NCBI RefSeq assembly: GCF_003259745.1
Contig: NZ_QLMC01000003.1
Location: 186,001-250,000 of the forward strand
Direction: 5' to 3'
Length of the DNA: 64,000 nucleotides
From: Larkinella arboricola
GTDB lineage: Bacteria; Bacteroidota; Bacteroidia; Cytophagales; Spirosomataceae
The notes beneath the pieces were generated by a model that worked only from the letters and a program-made list of their open reading frames with translations, was not told where the DNA came from and searched no databases. A program made the position numbers and the translations under genes. Shown here piece after piece: positions 53,396 through 61,247 of this stretch (within the stretch, counting starts at the first letter, position 1; every line of letters starts with the position of its first letter).

Positions 53396-54656
53396 ACATG
53401 GCTTTCCGAACTATACCCTCATTCTCCTTCCGTTCCCGAAACTCTTGAATATGCCGAATAACCGCTTCTTCGGTTCGCTCTGTATAATACTGCTCTGTGG
53501 TGCTGGTTTTTTTGTGGCCTAACATGGTTGCTACGCTGGTCAAAGGGACACCATTAGCGATGTAATAAGAAGCACAGGTTTTACGAGCTACATGAGTCGT
53601 AAGCCGAACTGAAATACGATTAGCGGCTTGAATCTCCTTTAGGATTCGGTTCATGACCTGGTTGGCATATACAGGCAGCAAACGGTTTCGCCGAAGGCAA
53701 TCTTCATGATTGGCATACTTCTCTAAAATTTGCAGCGCTTGCGGCACTACCGGAATAATACAGTTATTACCGTTCTTACCCCGTTTAATCTTGATAAGAT
53801 GGTCACCGTTCTCCAATGTAAGCAAGTGAGCAGAATTGAGTTTACTTACATCGACATAAGCCAACCCCGTATAGCAGCAGAATAAAAACACGTCTCTAAC
53901 GTAATTGTATTCTTGGCTGAAGAATTGCGTCTGCTGTAAAAGGTGAATATCCTTTTCTTTAAGAGCAACGACTGCTTTCCTTTCTCGTTTAGGTCGAAAG
54001 AAAGCAAAGGGATTCTTTTCAAGCCACTCGTTAGCAATCGCATAATTCAATGTCCGTTTTAAAAATTCAGCGTGTAAAACGGCGTGATTGTGTCCATGTC
54101 CGAAAGTCTTCTTACAAAACGCTACAATTTGTTGAGCATCAATTGGTTTTAGGTCGGACAGCTTTAAGTACGGATTTTGACGAGAGGTGAGAATGTATTG
54201 TTTAATGCGCTCAACCAAATAGTGTTTTTTTTCAACCGTCTTGCGTTCAAAATCGATGCCCGATAGTGCTTCAAATTCGTCTTTGTAAAACTTATCCAGG
54301 CACTCAATTACAGTGGGTTTATTTGGCTCTATACTCGATTTGTCTATTACTACCCTTTTAAGCTCTCTTAAGTCGGGAGTCCGTTTGGTTAGTAGAAAGT
54401 CAGTAAATGCACGTTGAAAGTCTGATTTTAACGCTTGTAGATAAGCTGTTGCTGACTCATCATTCAGAACCGTAAAGGTTTTTGTATCTAGTTGTCTAGG
54501 ACTACAACTTATGCCAGTGCTAAAAGCCAGGTTACGGCCATTGTAATGAAGCTTCAGGTAAATATTCGAACCCCGCTGGTAAAGCAGAACTGTCAGGCGC
54601 TTCATTCGAACATTTTCAGTGACTTGAGATAAATGCTTTATCTTTGCCATAATCAA
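53394..54656 (-). CDS. Tyrosine recombinase (element integrase)
   Basis: 420 aa, Bacteroidota-type integrase with an arm-binding N-terminal domain (VLLYQRGSNIYLKLHYNGR), SAM-like core-binding domain, and catalytic domain. Residues: H355-x-x-R358 in LTTHVARKTCAS, H381 in LGHKKTS, and the nucleophile Y390 or Y391. The first catalytic Arg is replaced by Ala266 in CYTGLAYVDV, a substitution often seen in this group (other residues compensate). It is expected to recombine the 28-bp att at tRNA-Asn. A start at Met3 is also possible. Confidence 0.93.
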   Translation of the reverse strand: MIMAKIKHLSQVTENVRMKRLTVLLYQRGSNIYLKLHYNGRNLAFSTGISCSPRQLDTKTFTVLNDESATAYLQALKSDFQRAFTDFLLTKRTPDLRELKRVVIDKSSIEPNKPTVIECLDKFYKDEFEALSGIDFERKTVEKKHYLVERIKQYILTSRQNPYLKLSDLKPIDAQQIVAFCKKTFGHGHNHAVLHAEFLKRTLNYAIANEWLEKNPFAFFRPKRERKAVVALKEKDIHLLQQTQFFSQEYNYVRDVFLFCCYTGLAYVDVSKLNSAHLLTLENGDHLIKIKRGKNGNNCIIPVVPQALQILEKYANHEDCLRRNRLLPVYANQVMNRILKEIQAANRISVRLTTHVARKTCASYYIANGVPLTSVATMLGHKKTSTTEQYYTERTEEAVIRHIQEFRERKENEGIVRKAM

Positions 54657-54690
54657 TCAATGTTTTAGTGGATGTTGGTTGAAAAATAAA

Positions 54691-54725
54691 GCCCGTAATC
54701 GTTGGCAGACGATTACGGGCATTTT
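54691..54725 (-). terminator. Terminator after the small HTH gene
   Basis: Perfect 12-bp stem GCCCGTAATCGT (54691-54702) / ACGATTACGGGC (54709-54720), 6-base loop, T-rich end. It separates the HTH gene from the integrase. Confidence 0.8.
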
Positions 54726-54727
54726 GT

Positions 54728-54934
54728 TTACAGAAGACTTTCTAAAGGCACCTCAAAAAACATAGCCAGGTTACGAGCTTCAAAGCCAAAAATCGGCTTC
54801 TCCCCTCTTACCAACTGTCCAAATCTTTTTTGATTAATCTTAACTTTTTTATAGAAGCGGTTGTCTGGCTTGAAGCGTCCTCCAATTCTATCTTCGTAGC
54901 CCTGTAGAACTACTTTTAACAATGTTTCTTTCAT
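54728..54934 (-). CDS. Small HTH protein (Xre/excisionase-like)
   Basis: 68 aa from ATG 54934 (an upstream ATG at 54955 overlaps the palindrome and is less likely). The C-terminal half NQKRFGQLVRGEKPIFGFEARNLAMFFEVPLESLL reads as a helix-turn-helix of Xre type with a basic N-terminal region. It lies 12 bases after a perfect palindrome, a good sign of autoregulation. It could be the recombination-directionality factor of the integrase. Confidence 0.65.
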   Translation of the reverse strand: MKETLLKVVLQGYEDRIGGRFKPDNRFYKKVKINQKRFGQLVRGEKPIFGFEARNLAMFFEVPLESLL

Positions 54935-54945
54935 AATGCATAAAA

Positions 54946-54980
54946 TTTGTGACATTAATTCTAAATATTAATGTCACAAA
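54946..54980. promoter_or_regulatory. Perfect 14+14-bp palindromic operator
   Basis: TTTGTGACATTAAT (54946-54959), 7-base spacer, ATTAATGTCACAAA (54967-54980), with no mismatch. It lies between the divergent small HTH gene and the XRE gene, where a shared repressor site is expected. Confidence 0.75.
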
Positions 54981-55042
54981 TCTATGATATTAAAGAATTA
55001 AAATCCAAATAATTTCTACGCTCCTGTAAAAAATGTTTTACT

Positions 55043-55050
55043 TAATTTTG
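55043..55050 (+). promoter_or_regulatory. Candidate -7 box for the XRE-DUF262 operon
   Basis: TAATTTTG, an exact TAnnTTTG match, 22 bases before the XRE ATG. No good -33 element at 19-20 bases. Confidence 0.35.
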
Positions 55051-55072
55051 CATTACTCTAAATATCAACCAC

Positions 55073-55732
55073 ATGGATGTATCAAATAATATACGCTCAA
55101 TACGAGAAAAGAAAGGACTAACTCAGGTTGATGTAGCGAATCGAATGAGCACTGAACGGAGCAACTATGCACGACTGGAGAACAGAGGTATCAACCTAAC
55201 CTTAAAGCAGGTTCAGGAGATAGCTGATGCTTTAGAGGTTTCGGTTTATGATATAATTGGAAAACAGCAGACTTCAGAGTCATCAAATGAACAAAGGGAG
55301 ATACTTCAACGGCTGGAAGAGAAGCTAAGAATGACTGAAGAAACATTGAAGGATAAGAAGCGTAATATTAAACTATATAAATCTTTTATTGAATGGACTC
55401 GAGAAAAATTCCAGGAGCAGTTCACAGTCATTACCTTACTTGCTGTTAATGACTTGGGAATGAGGGAAATAACACCAAAGACAGATGAGGAAGTAAACAT
55501 CGATTATTACAACTTTACTGAACAAGAGCTCAAGAAGATTGGAGACTATATGTTCAGCAGTGAGAACACGAACTATTTTCTGGCTGATTTTATAGCACTA
55601 TGTGGTTTTGTATCTGAAAAATGGTTTATTGATGCATACAAACGACATAATAGAAGAAATAAAGAAAAGGTTGCATTTGCAGAAGTTAAAAACTGGGTAA
55701 ATGGAATTTTTGGATTTCTAGAAGAAGAGTAA
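55073..55732 (+). CDS. XRE-family regulator with coiled-coil and unknown C-terminal domain
   Basis: 219 aa. HTH near residues 5-60 (IREKKGLTQVDVANRMSTERSNYARLENRGINLTLKQVQEIADAL), a coiled-coil linker (about 70-105), and a helical C-terminal domain I do not recognise. It precedes the DUF262 gene by 26 bases in the same direction, so it probably controls that gene as well as itself through the palindrome upstream. XRE-type regulators of defence genes are common. Confidence 0.83.
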   Translation: MDVSNNIRSIREKKGLTQVDVANRMSTERSNYARLENRGINLTLKQVQEIADALEVSVYDIIGKQQTSESSNEQREILQRLEEKLRMTEETLKDKKRNIKLYKSFIEWTREKFQEQFTVITLLAVNDLGMREITPKTDEEVNIDYYNFTEQELKKIGDYMFSSENTNYFLADFIALCGFVSEKWFIDAYKRHNRRNKEKVAFAEVKNWVNGIFGFLEEE

Positions 55733-55758
55733 ATCGGAATTTTAAACATTACCATAAA

Positions 55759-57558
55759 ATGGCAACTAAAACATTAAATTTTGCAGAGATAGTTAACAAG
55801 GCAAAAAGAGGAGAATACAAATTACCAAGTTTTCAAAGAGGATGGAAGTGGGAGGTTAAACAGGTTAAACTCTTCTACGAATCTATAAGGCTGACCTATC
55901 CTATTGGTTCTTTCCTTGTAATGACATCACAAGAAAGTGAATTACTCGCACCAAAAGCATTTCACGGATCAGGTAGAAGAGCCGAGGAAAATAAGAATTT
56001 AGAATGTTTAGTACTAGATGGACAACAACGCATTACTGCAGGCATAAATTTATATTACGGGCTAGATGATATAGAAAAAGGGTCAGAATATTATATAGAC
56101 CTTAACAAGATTAAAGCAATATTTAAATTATCAAACACTAATATTGAAGAAGAAGACAAAGTTAAAGAGTTCTGTGACGGACTTGATGTAATGGAACATG
56201 GTTATTTAGTAAACAAACCAAAAAGATTTGATAGAAGAGCAAATTTTGTTAAAGACAAGTTAATATGGACTGGCTATCTTACAAAAGAAAAACAAGATGA
56301 TTTAGACGAGATAATTGAACTTTGTAAAGACAATGGTGATAAAAAGATAATAAAAAGGTTATTAAGAAAAAATTTAATGACAGATCTTAATGTTCAGGTT
56401 CCAGTAATAGAGCTTGGGAAAGAATTTGGATTAACTGCAATAAGTAGAGTTTTTACAACCATTAATACTACTGGAAAGTTGCTAACACCTTTTGAGCTTG
56501 TTGTAGCCATATTATATCCATATGGAATCAATATAGCTGAAGATATAAAATTATTGAAACTTGAAAATAAATATTATAACTATATGGACAAAAATGGAGA
56601 GATTCTTCTGCAAACTATAGCTTTACTGTCTAATAGCTCTCCAAAAAAATCAGATCTCCCAAAGAATATTAATAAAGAGAACTACAATCAGTATAAAGAA
56701 GATGCCGTAACTCTACTTAATAGTCTAGGAGAATACCTAAGCGACAAACTTGGTATGGGACTAGATTCGACTGAAAAACTAATCCCTTATGATGCAATAT
56801 TTGCGCCAATGGCTTTAGTGCTTAAATATATCGAAGATAATATAAATGATCATACAAATAAATCTAAAGCGAAAAGAAAAATTGATATATGGTTTATCGC
56901 TTCTGTTTTAAGCCAGCGATATCAGGAGGGAGTACATGCAAAGCAAACTAAAGATAAAGATGAAATGATTGAATGGATAAAGGATGAAAAATTAAAGCCT
57001 CAATGGATTACGGGCACTTACATTTCCCCTGTTATAATTAAAAATGCGATACCATCAGGTGCTATTGGAAAAATGATAATGTGCTTAATAAATAAAGAAA
57101 TGCCAAAAGATCCAATAGCTGATAGATTAATTGGTTTTAGAGATGGCGCTTATTCTACCGAATTTCACCATATATATCCTTCAAGGTGGGCTCCAAAAGG
57201 CCTAAAAGATTATAATGAAAGTATTAAATTAAATGTAGCTCTAAATATAATGTTTTTATCTACAAAAACTAATGCTGATTGGCTGAATTTCGATCCTAAG
57301 CAGTCTATATCACTAGTCAGAAATATCTACAACGACCCAAAAGATATTATAAAATTTTTTAATAGTCAATATATTTCAAAAGAGGCTATCGAAAATCTTG
57401 AAAAACTAGATAAAACAGTCAAGGATTATCAAGAATTTATTTCTATTAGATATAATACAATTTTAGAAACTTTAAAATCTTATGGTTTCAAAGAGGCATC
57501 TCAGGATGAATACACAGATGAGCAATTAAATAATAATGAGAATTTGGTTGATGATTAA
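55759..57558 (+). CDS. DUF262-HNH protein (GmrSD-type restriction-like)
   Basis: 599 aa. N-terminal DUF262 with SFQRGWKWEVKQVKLFYESI (23-42) and the NTP-binding DGQQRIT (87-93). C-terminal His-Me finger: FHHIYPSRWAPKGL with H470-H471 and LNVALNIMFLSTKTN, matching the DUF1524/HNH half of GmrSD-type enzymes, which cut glucosylated-hydroxymethylcytosine DNA in an NTP-dependent way. Both halves look intact. Substrate specificity is inferred from family only. Second gene of the XRE unit; converges on the ATPase-TOPRIM gene with an 84-base gap. Confidence 0.88.
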   Translation: MATKTLNFAEIVNKAKRGEYKLPSFQRGWKWEVKQVKLFYESIRLTYPIGSFLVMTSQESELLAPKAFHGSGRRAEENKNLECLVLDGQQRITAGINLYYGLDDIEKGSEYYIDLNKIKAIFKLSNTNIEEEDKVKEFCDGLDVMEHGYLVNKPKRFDRRANFVKDKLIWTGYLTKEKQDDLDEIIELCKDNGDKKIIKRLLRKNLMTDLNVQVPVIELGKEFGLTAISRVFTTINTTGKLLTPFELVVAILYPYGINIAEDIKLLKLENKYYNYMDKNGEILLQTIALLSNSSPKKSDLPKNINKENYNQYKEDAVTLLNSLGEYLSDKLGMGLDSTEKLIPYDAIFAPMALVLKYIEDNINDHTNKSKAKRKIDIWFIASVLSQRYQEGVHAKQTKDKDEMIEWIKDEKLKPQWITGTYISPVIIKNAIPSGAIGKMIMCLINKEMPKDPIADRLIGFRDGAYSTEFHHIYPSRWAPKGLKDYNESIKLNVALNIMFLSTKTNADWLNFDPKQSISLVRNIYNDPKDIIKFFNSQYISKEAIENLEKLDKTVKDYQEFISIRYNTILETLKSYGFKEASQDEYTDEQLNNNENLVDD

Positions 57559-57642
57559 GCACAAGCAATTTAAGTTTAATGCAAATTCCGTATTTTTACA
57601 TAAAGATCACATTACAATTCTTTACTATACGGCCTATATATA

Positions 57643-59628
57643 TTACGTATCAATTAAATGTCTTATTACTTTTACACTATCTATTGGAACAAAAGGAAAA
57701 CATTTTCCTACAATTATACTCATTTTTTTTTGTATTGATCCTGTATCTGAAAAAGCTTTTGAGTCGAATACTGGAAATGATTTTTTTAGAATATCTTCAA
57801 GAAAATGTCCTTTTTCAGGATTTAAATACCATATAGGAACGCTTATATGCTTATTATTTGCATACTCGATTTCATGTCTTTGACTATCAAATTCTTTATA
57901 AGCAGGGTATTTTTTATATATTAAGTTTAATATATGATCACTGAATCTTTGAAGAACATCATTTTCCTCAAGACCAATAGAAAACTGATTATAATCAGGA
58001 CTTAAATCAAAAATAGAATGTAAATTATAAGCTTCAATCTCTAAAAAATAAACGAATAAAAAGATAGGTTCAAGTATATAATTCTCTAGTGAATATCTAT
58101 TCCCAAAGCCATGAATTATAACATTTTCATCTATTTCACTTCTATTTTTATTATCCCAATCTATTATTCCAAAAACAGTTGTATTGCCAGAAGCTCGAAA
58201 GCTTTTAACTAAACTTATAACTTGCTCACAGTTCCCATCACCATAACCATTTGATATAAAGTATAATTTTAATTCTGGAAGCAACTGACCAACTAATTTA
58301 TTATAAATTAGTTGGTAATAGAATAAATCTGTAGGACTCTCTACAATAACTTGTCTGTGATTATGGTAACTTATGCTTAAGAGTGGAATATTAGCAGTTA
58401 AAATATGCAATGCTTCATCTTTATCGATCTTTATTAATTTAGATTGTTCATCGTTAAATAACTGAAATATTGAATCGTCAGGTGATAAAGCTACTGTTGT
58501 TGGAGAATGAGTTGTTAAAATAACTTTTGTCTTATTCTTTTTTACAATTTCGTTATTGAGTGATTTAATTAACGCTTCCACTCCTGCGGGATGCAGATAT
58601 GCATCAGGTTCATCTAAAAGTATTAAGTCAGGGAAACGACCATTTGAATAATATTTTTTATTAATAAAAATTGAAAGATAAAAGTTAAATAATATCTTTT
58701 CTCCTGAAGATAAATCTGACATATTAACTTCAATGCCATTAGCAATATTTTCTATAGCTATTACGATGATACTACTCTCTTTAAACTTATTAAAATCTAT
58801 ATCTTTAACCTTATATTTAAAATTAAAACTAACTAACAATTCATTTAACTCACTCAATGGAGAAGGAAATCTGTTAATATATTCTTTATCAGAAACGGAA
58901 GCATTATCAATTCCTTGAGTTATCTTATCAAAATATAAATTAGAGTTTAATCGCCTTTTGTAAGTATATGTAAACAGTATATACATGAAGGCACTTAAAT
59001 CATAACCATATTTAAAGAATATTAAAGATTCATAGTTTAATAAATTAAAATCTTCGTCTAAAATATCTATCTTATGCCGCTTTAAAGTGCGAGAAACTGA
59101 AAAAATAAAATTAATTATATACTCGTTTTCCTTTAAGTATTTATCTAATAGTTTAATAGCGGTTTCAGGAGTAACGCTACTACCTCTAACTGACCCTCTG
59201 TAATACCCGTTTGAGATCAAAGAACTTATCGACTCATTAGTTTTATCTTTAAAAACATTGGTATATCTGTTACTAATAGCATCTTTGATTTCAATTTCAT
59301 TTGTATATAGATAGTTCAAAAAATCTTTAATAATATCTCTAGTATCATTCCAATACCTGAATACCTCATATTTGTGCTGGTTCCATGTATCAATATTATA
59401 TTCTAAATTACTTAATTCATTAAACTTCCAATTTAATATATTAACTACTTCATCTGAAAACTCAATAACTTTTGGCTCATCTACTTTTAAACTATTAGAA
59501 TTTGCAATCACATTTATCAACTGTGTTTTACCACTACCATTAAATCCAGTAATAACTGTAAAGTCAGACAGTTCCTCGCTAGTGAATGGCCTTAACGACA
59601 TATAGTCTATATTAACTTTTAATTTCAT
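57643..59628 (-). CDS. ABC-type ATPase fused to a TOPRIM/DUF4435-like domain (PARIS- or OLD-like)
   Basis: 661 aa. ABC/SMC-type ATPase: Walker A GFNGSGKT (28-35), signature LSSGEK (306-311), Walker B LILLDEPDAYLHP (335-347), H-loop LTTHSPTT (H374). A C-terminal TOPRIM-like domain: VESPTDLFYYQL (E430), FGIIDWDNKN (D490, D492) and SLENYILEP, close to the DUF4435 pattern. A single chain of AAA15-type ATPase plus DUF4435 is the fused form of PARIS (AriA plus AriB), which triggers on anti-restriction proteins. An OLD-family nuclease is the alternative. It is alone on the minus strand at the attR end and has its own 5' region. Confidence 0.82.
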   Translation of the reverse strand: MKLKVNIDYMSLRPFTSEELSDFTVITGFNGSGKTQLINVIANSNSLKVDEPKVIEFSDEVVNILNWKFNELSNLEYNIDTWNQHKYEVFRYWNDTRDIIKDFLNYLYTNEIEIKDAISNRYTNVFKDKTNESISSLISNGYYRGSVRGSSVTPETAIKLLDKYLKENEYIINFIFSVSRTLKRHKIDILDEDFNLLNYESLIFFKYGYDLSAFMYILFTYTYKRRLNSNLYFDKITQGIDNASVSDKEYINRFPSPLSELNELLVSFNFKYKVKDIDFNKFKESSIIVIAIENIANGIEVNMSDLSSGEKILFNFYLSIFINKKYYSNGRFPDLILLDEPDAYLHPAGVEALIKSLNNEIVKKNKTKVILTTHSPTTVALSPDDSIFQLFNDEQSKLIKIDKDEALHILTANIPLLSISYHNHRQVIVESPTDLFYYQLIYNKLVGQLLPELKLYFISNGYGDGNCEQVISLVKSFRASGNTTVFGIIDWDNKNRSEIDENVIIHGFGNRYSLENYILEPIFLFVYFLEIEAYNLHSIFDLSPDYNQFSIGLEENDVLQRFSDHILNLIYKKYPAYKEFDSQRHEIEYANNKHISVPIWYLNPEKGHFLEDILKKSFPVFDSKAFSDTGSIQKKMSIIVGKCFPFVPIDSVKVIRHLIDT

Positions 59629-59914
59629 TATAAAATACGTTTTTATTTAGAGGATTTAATCTGTTTTTTATCTGTTCACAATACAAATAATAATTATAGA
59701 GATAATATTAGCCTAAAAACTTTAATTGTAAAGATTATTAAACAGATAAATGTACAATTCAACTCTTAGATGTAAACTAATACATTGATTTACAATAAAT
59801 TACGCTTATACAATCATACTCATTATTATTACAACATGATAAATTTATACATACTGTTTTAAAAAACAGAGTTAACACATTGATATTCAATAGTATATTC
59901 AATAAATACTACTT

Positions 59915-59942
59915 CAGCTTCGGGAGCAAAAAGCCTCAAATC
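59915..59942 (+). repeat. attR: 28-bp direct repeat
   Basis: Identical to 48204-48231. It carries a displaced copy of the tRNA-Asn 3' end with no tRNA body in front of it. Confidence 0.9.
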
Positions 59943-59962
59943 ACTTGATTTGGGGCTTTTTT
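59928..59962 (+). terminator. Duplicated tRNA-Asn terminator hairpin at attR
   Basis: Same stem as at 48217-48250 but the loop is ACTT instead of GCAA; right arm 59947-59961, then a T run. Both junctions of the element therefore carry a terminator. Confidence 0.8.
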
Positions 59963-60200
59963 ATTTTACGTTGCTGCTACTGATGGCTCCTGATTTTTAA
60001 GTAAAACTGCCATTCCCCTAAAACCGCCCTGTCGTAAAATGCAGCTAACTTTCCTGAAATCAGGGCTTGGAACGTTAGGCACTACCGGGCATACTACACC
60101 ATCATGAGTCGGGTGTATTTTTTATGGCTCCCTAAACACTCGAGGGGCAATTTGACTTAACAGGTATTGACGTCTCCCTGAAACTAGCCCGAGATACCGT

Positions 60201-60596
60201 ATGGATCAGATTCTTACCACCGATGAATTAGACGTACTGGAAAAGTACCTGTCCGAGCTAAACAAGCCCGCTGCTGATGAGGCCATTTTACAAAATAATC
60301 CGGATCTTCTGGAAGCCATTATTTTCCCGGCTCTGGAGAAGCTCATTCGTTACAAGCAGAACAAGATCGATCCAGAATTCGATGAATGGCCCGGCTTTAC
60401 ATCCGCCTGGATGACGGCCTATGGGCATCAGAACGCGAAGGAACTTAAGAAAACCATCAAGGAATACCGGGTTGAAAAAGTGGCTTGGGAGAAACAGCAG
60501 CTCTATAACAAGGAACTGATGAAAATGACGGGCCGGGATTTGTTGCAACTGGTCAAAAACATTCTGGAAGACCTCCACATCAACAAAAACCAGTGA
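60201..60596 (+). CDS. Hypothetical helical protein
   Basis: 131 aa, no signal or TM, mostly helical and charged (VEKVAWEKQQLYNKELMKMTGRDLLQLVKNILEDL). Host-like base composition. I do not recognise the family. It starts 240 bases outside attR. Confidence 0.6.
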   Translation: MDQILTTDELDVLEKYLSELNKPAADEAILQNNPDLLEAIIFPALEKLIRYKQNKIDPEFDEWPGFTSAWMTAYGHQNAKELKKTIKEYRVEKVAWEKQQLYNKELMKMTGRDLLQLVKNILEDLHINKNQ

Positions 60597-60669
60597 ATTT
60601 GCCGGCTTGAAAATTAGTCTGAAAATTTAACGTTATGCCTGTGACGTTTCCATCTAACAACATACAGCT

Positions 60670-60900
60670 ATGCAATCTCATCTGACCAATGCACTTCTGA
60701 AAACAATTTTGCCCCTGGTGTGCCAGACGGCAGCTTCACAGCAGGTCATACTGTCTAATCAGGTCCGTCTGCTTTCGCTGCTGACCAGCAGTGACTATGA
60801 CGCGATCATGCAGGAGCAACAACAACTCATCGAAAAGCACGGTCAAAACCTGATGGAGATGGCATTGCGAGAAATCACAAAGCTGACCGATGAAATCTGA
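60670..60900 (+). CDS. Hypothetical small helical protein
   Basis: 76 aa, helical, with no recognisable motif (LTSSDYDAIMQEQQQLIEKH). It is 73 bases after the previous gene in the same direction, so the two may be cotranscribed. Function unknown. Confidence 0.5.
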   Translation: MQSHLTNALLKTILPLVCQTAASQQVILSNQVRLLSLLTSSDYDAIMQEQQQLIEKHGQNLMEMALREITKLTDEI

Positions 60901-61037
60901 TCTAAGCCGATAGATACTTAATTACGGCACTTAATAGCATACCTTTACCTGTCCATAATCCGGAAGCCGCCTTGCCAATCATGAGACTTCATTTGGTAGC
61001 TTCCTTGACGTATATAATCCAGCCTGTATAGACCGTG

Positions 61038-61247
61038 TTACGTCGGATCAGATGTATGCGTGAAGTGAATAAAAAAAGGAGCGTTGGTTTCGTGATCATA
61101 GATCACCACTTTGTAAGCGCCTTTAGCAACCAGTTCGTCTTTTGCTCCGATGGCTTCGCTCATCTCATCCCGGCTGATTACCTGCGTCACCTTCCTGTCT
61201 TTGTCAAAGGCAATAATTAACCAACGGTTTTTGTCCTCCTCGTTCAT
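61038..61247 (-). CDS. Hypothetical small protein
   Basis: 69 aa. An alternating beta-alpha-beta pattern (NRWLIIAFDKDRKVTQVI, MSEAIGAKDELVAKGAYKVVIYDHET) suggests one small alpha/beta fold. Soluble, no motif. Function unknown. Confidence 0.55.
   Translation of the reverse strand: MNEEDKNRWLIIAFDKDRKVTQVISRDEMSEAIGAKDELVAKGAYKVVIYDHETNAPFFIHFTHTSDPT

Larger units (their letters stand above)
48204..59942. mobile_element. AT-rich integrated element in tRNA-Asn with defence cargo
   Basis: About 11.7 kb bounded by a perfect 28-bp direct repeat that matches the 3' end of tRNA-Asn and the start of its terminator. The inside is far richer in A and T than the flanks. It carries a tyrosine integrase, a primase-like TOPRIM protein, a VirE-type ATPase, a small HTH protein with a perfect palindromic operator, an XRE regulator, and three large defence-like genes. 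No relaxase, coupling protein, capsid, portal or terminase is visible, so it fits a phage satellite, a degenerate IME, or a stable defence island. Excision ability is untested. Confidence 0.88.
59629..60200. other. AT-rich end of the element, attR and host flank
   Basis: 572 bases. The first 285 are very AT-rich and hold the upstream region of the ATPase-TOPRIM gene. The 28-bp att copy and a duplicated tRNA terminator hairpin follow (59915-59962); after that composition returns to host-like. No gene is seen. Confidence 0.6.

Noticed and set aside
57536-57883. Plus-strand frame of 115 codons between the DUF262 and ATPase genes
   Set aside because: It overlaps the end of DUF262 and runs antisense into the ATPase-TOPRIM C terminus; no motif or start context.
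59915-59942. Second tRNA-Asn gene
   Set aside because: Only the 3' end of the tRNA is present; there is no D-arm or anticodon arm in front of it.
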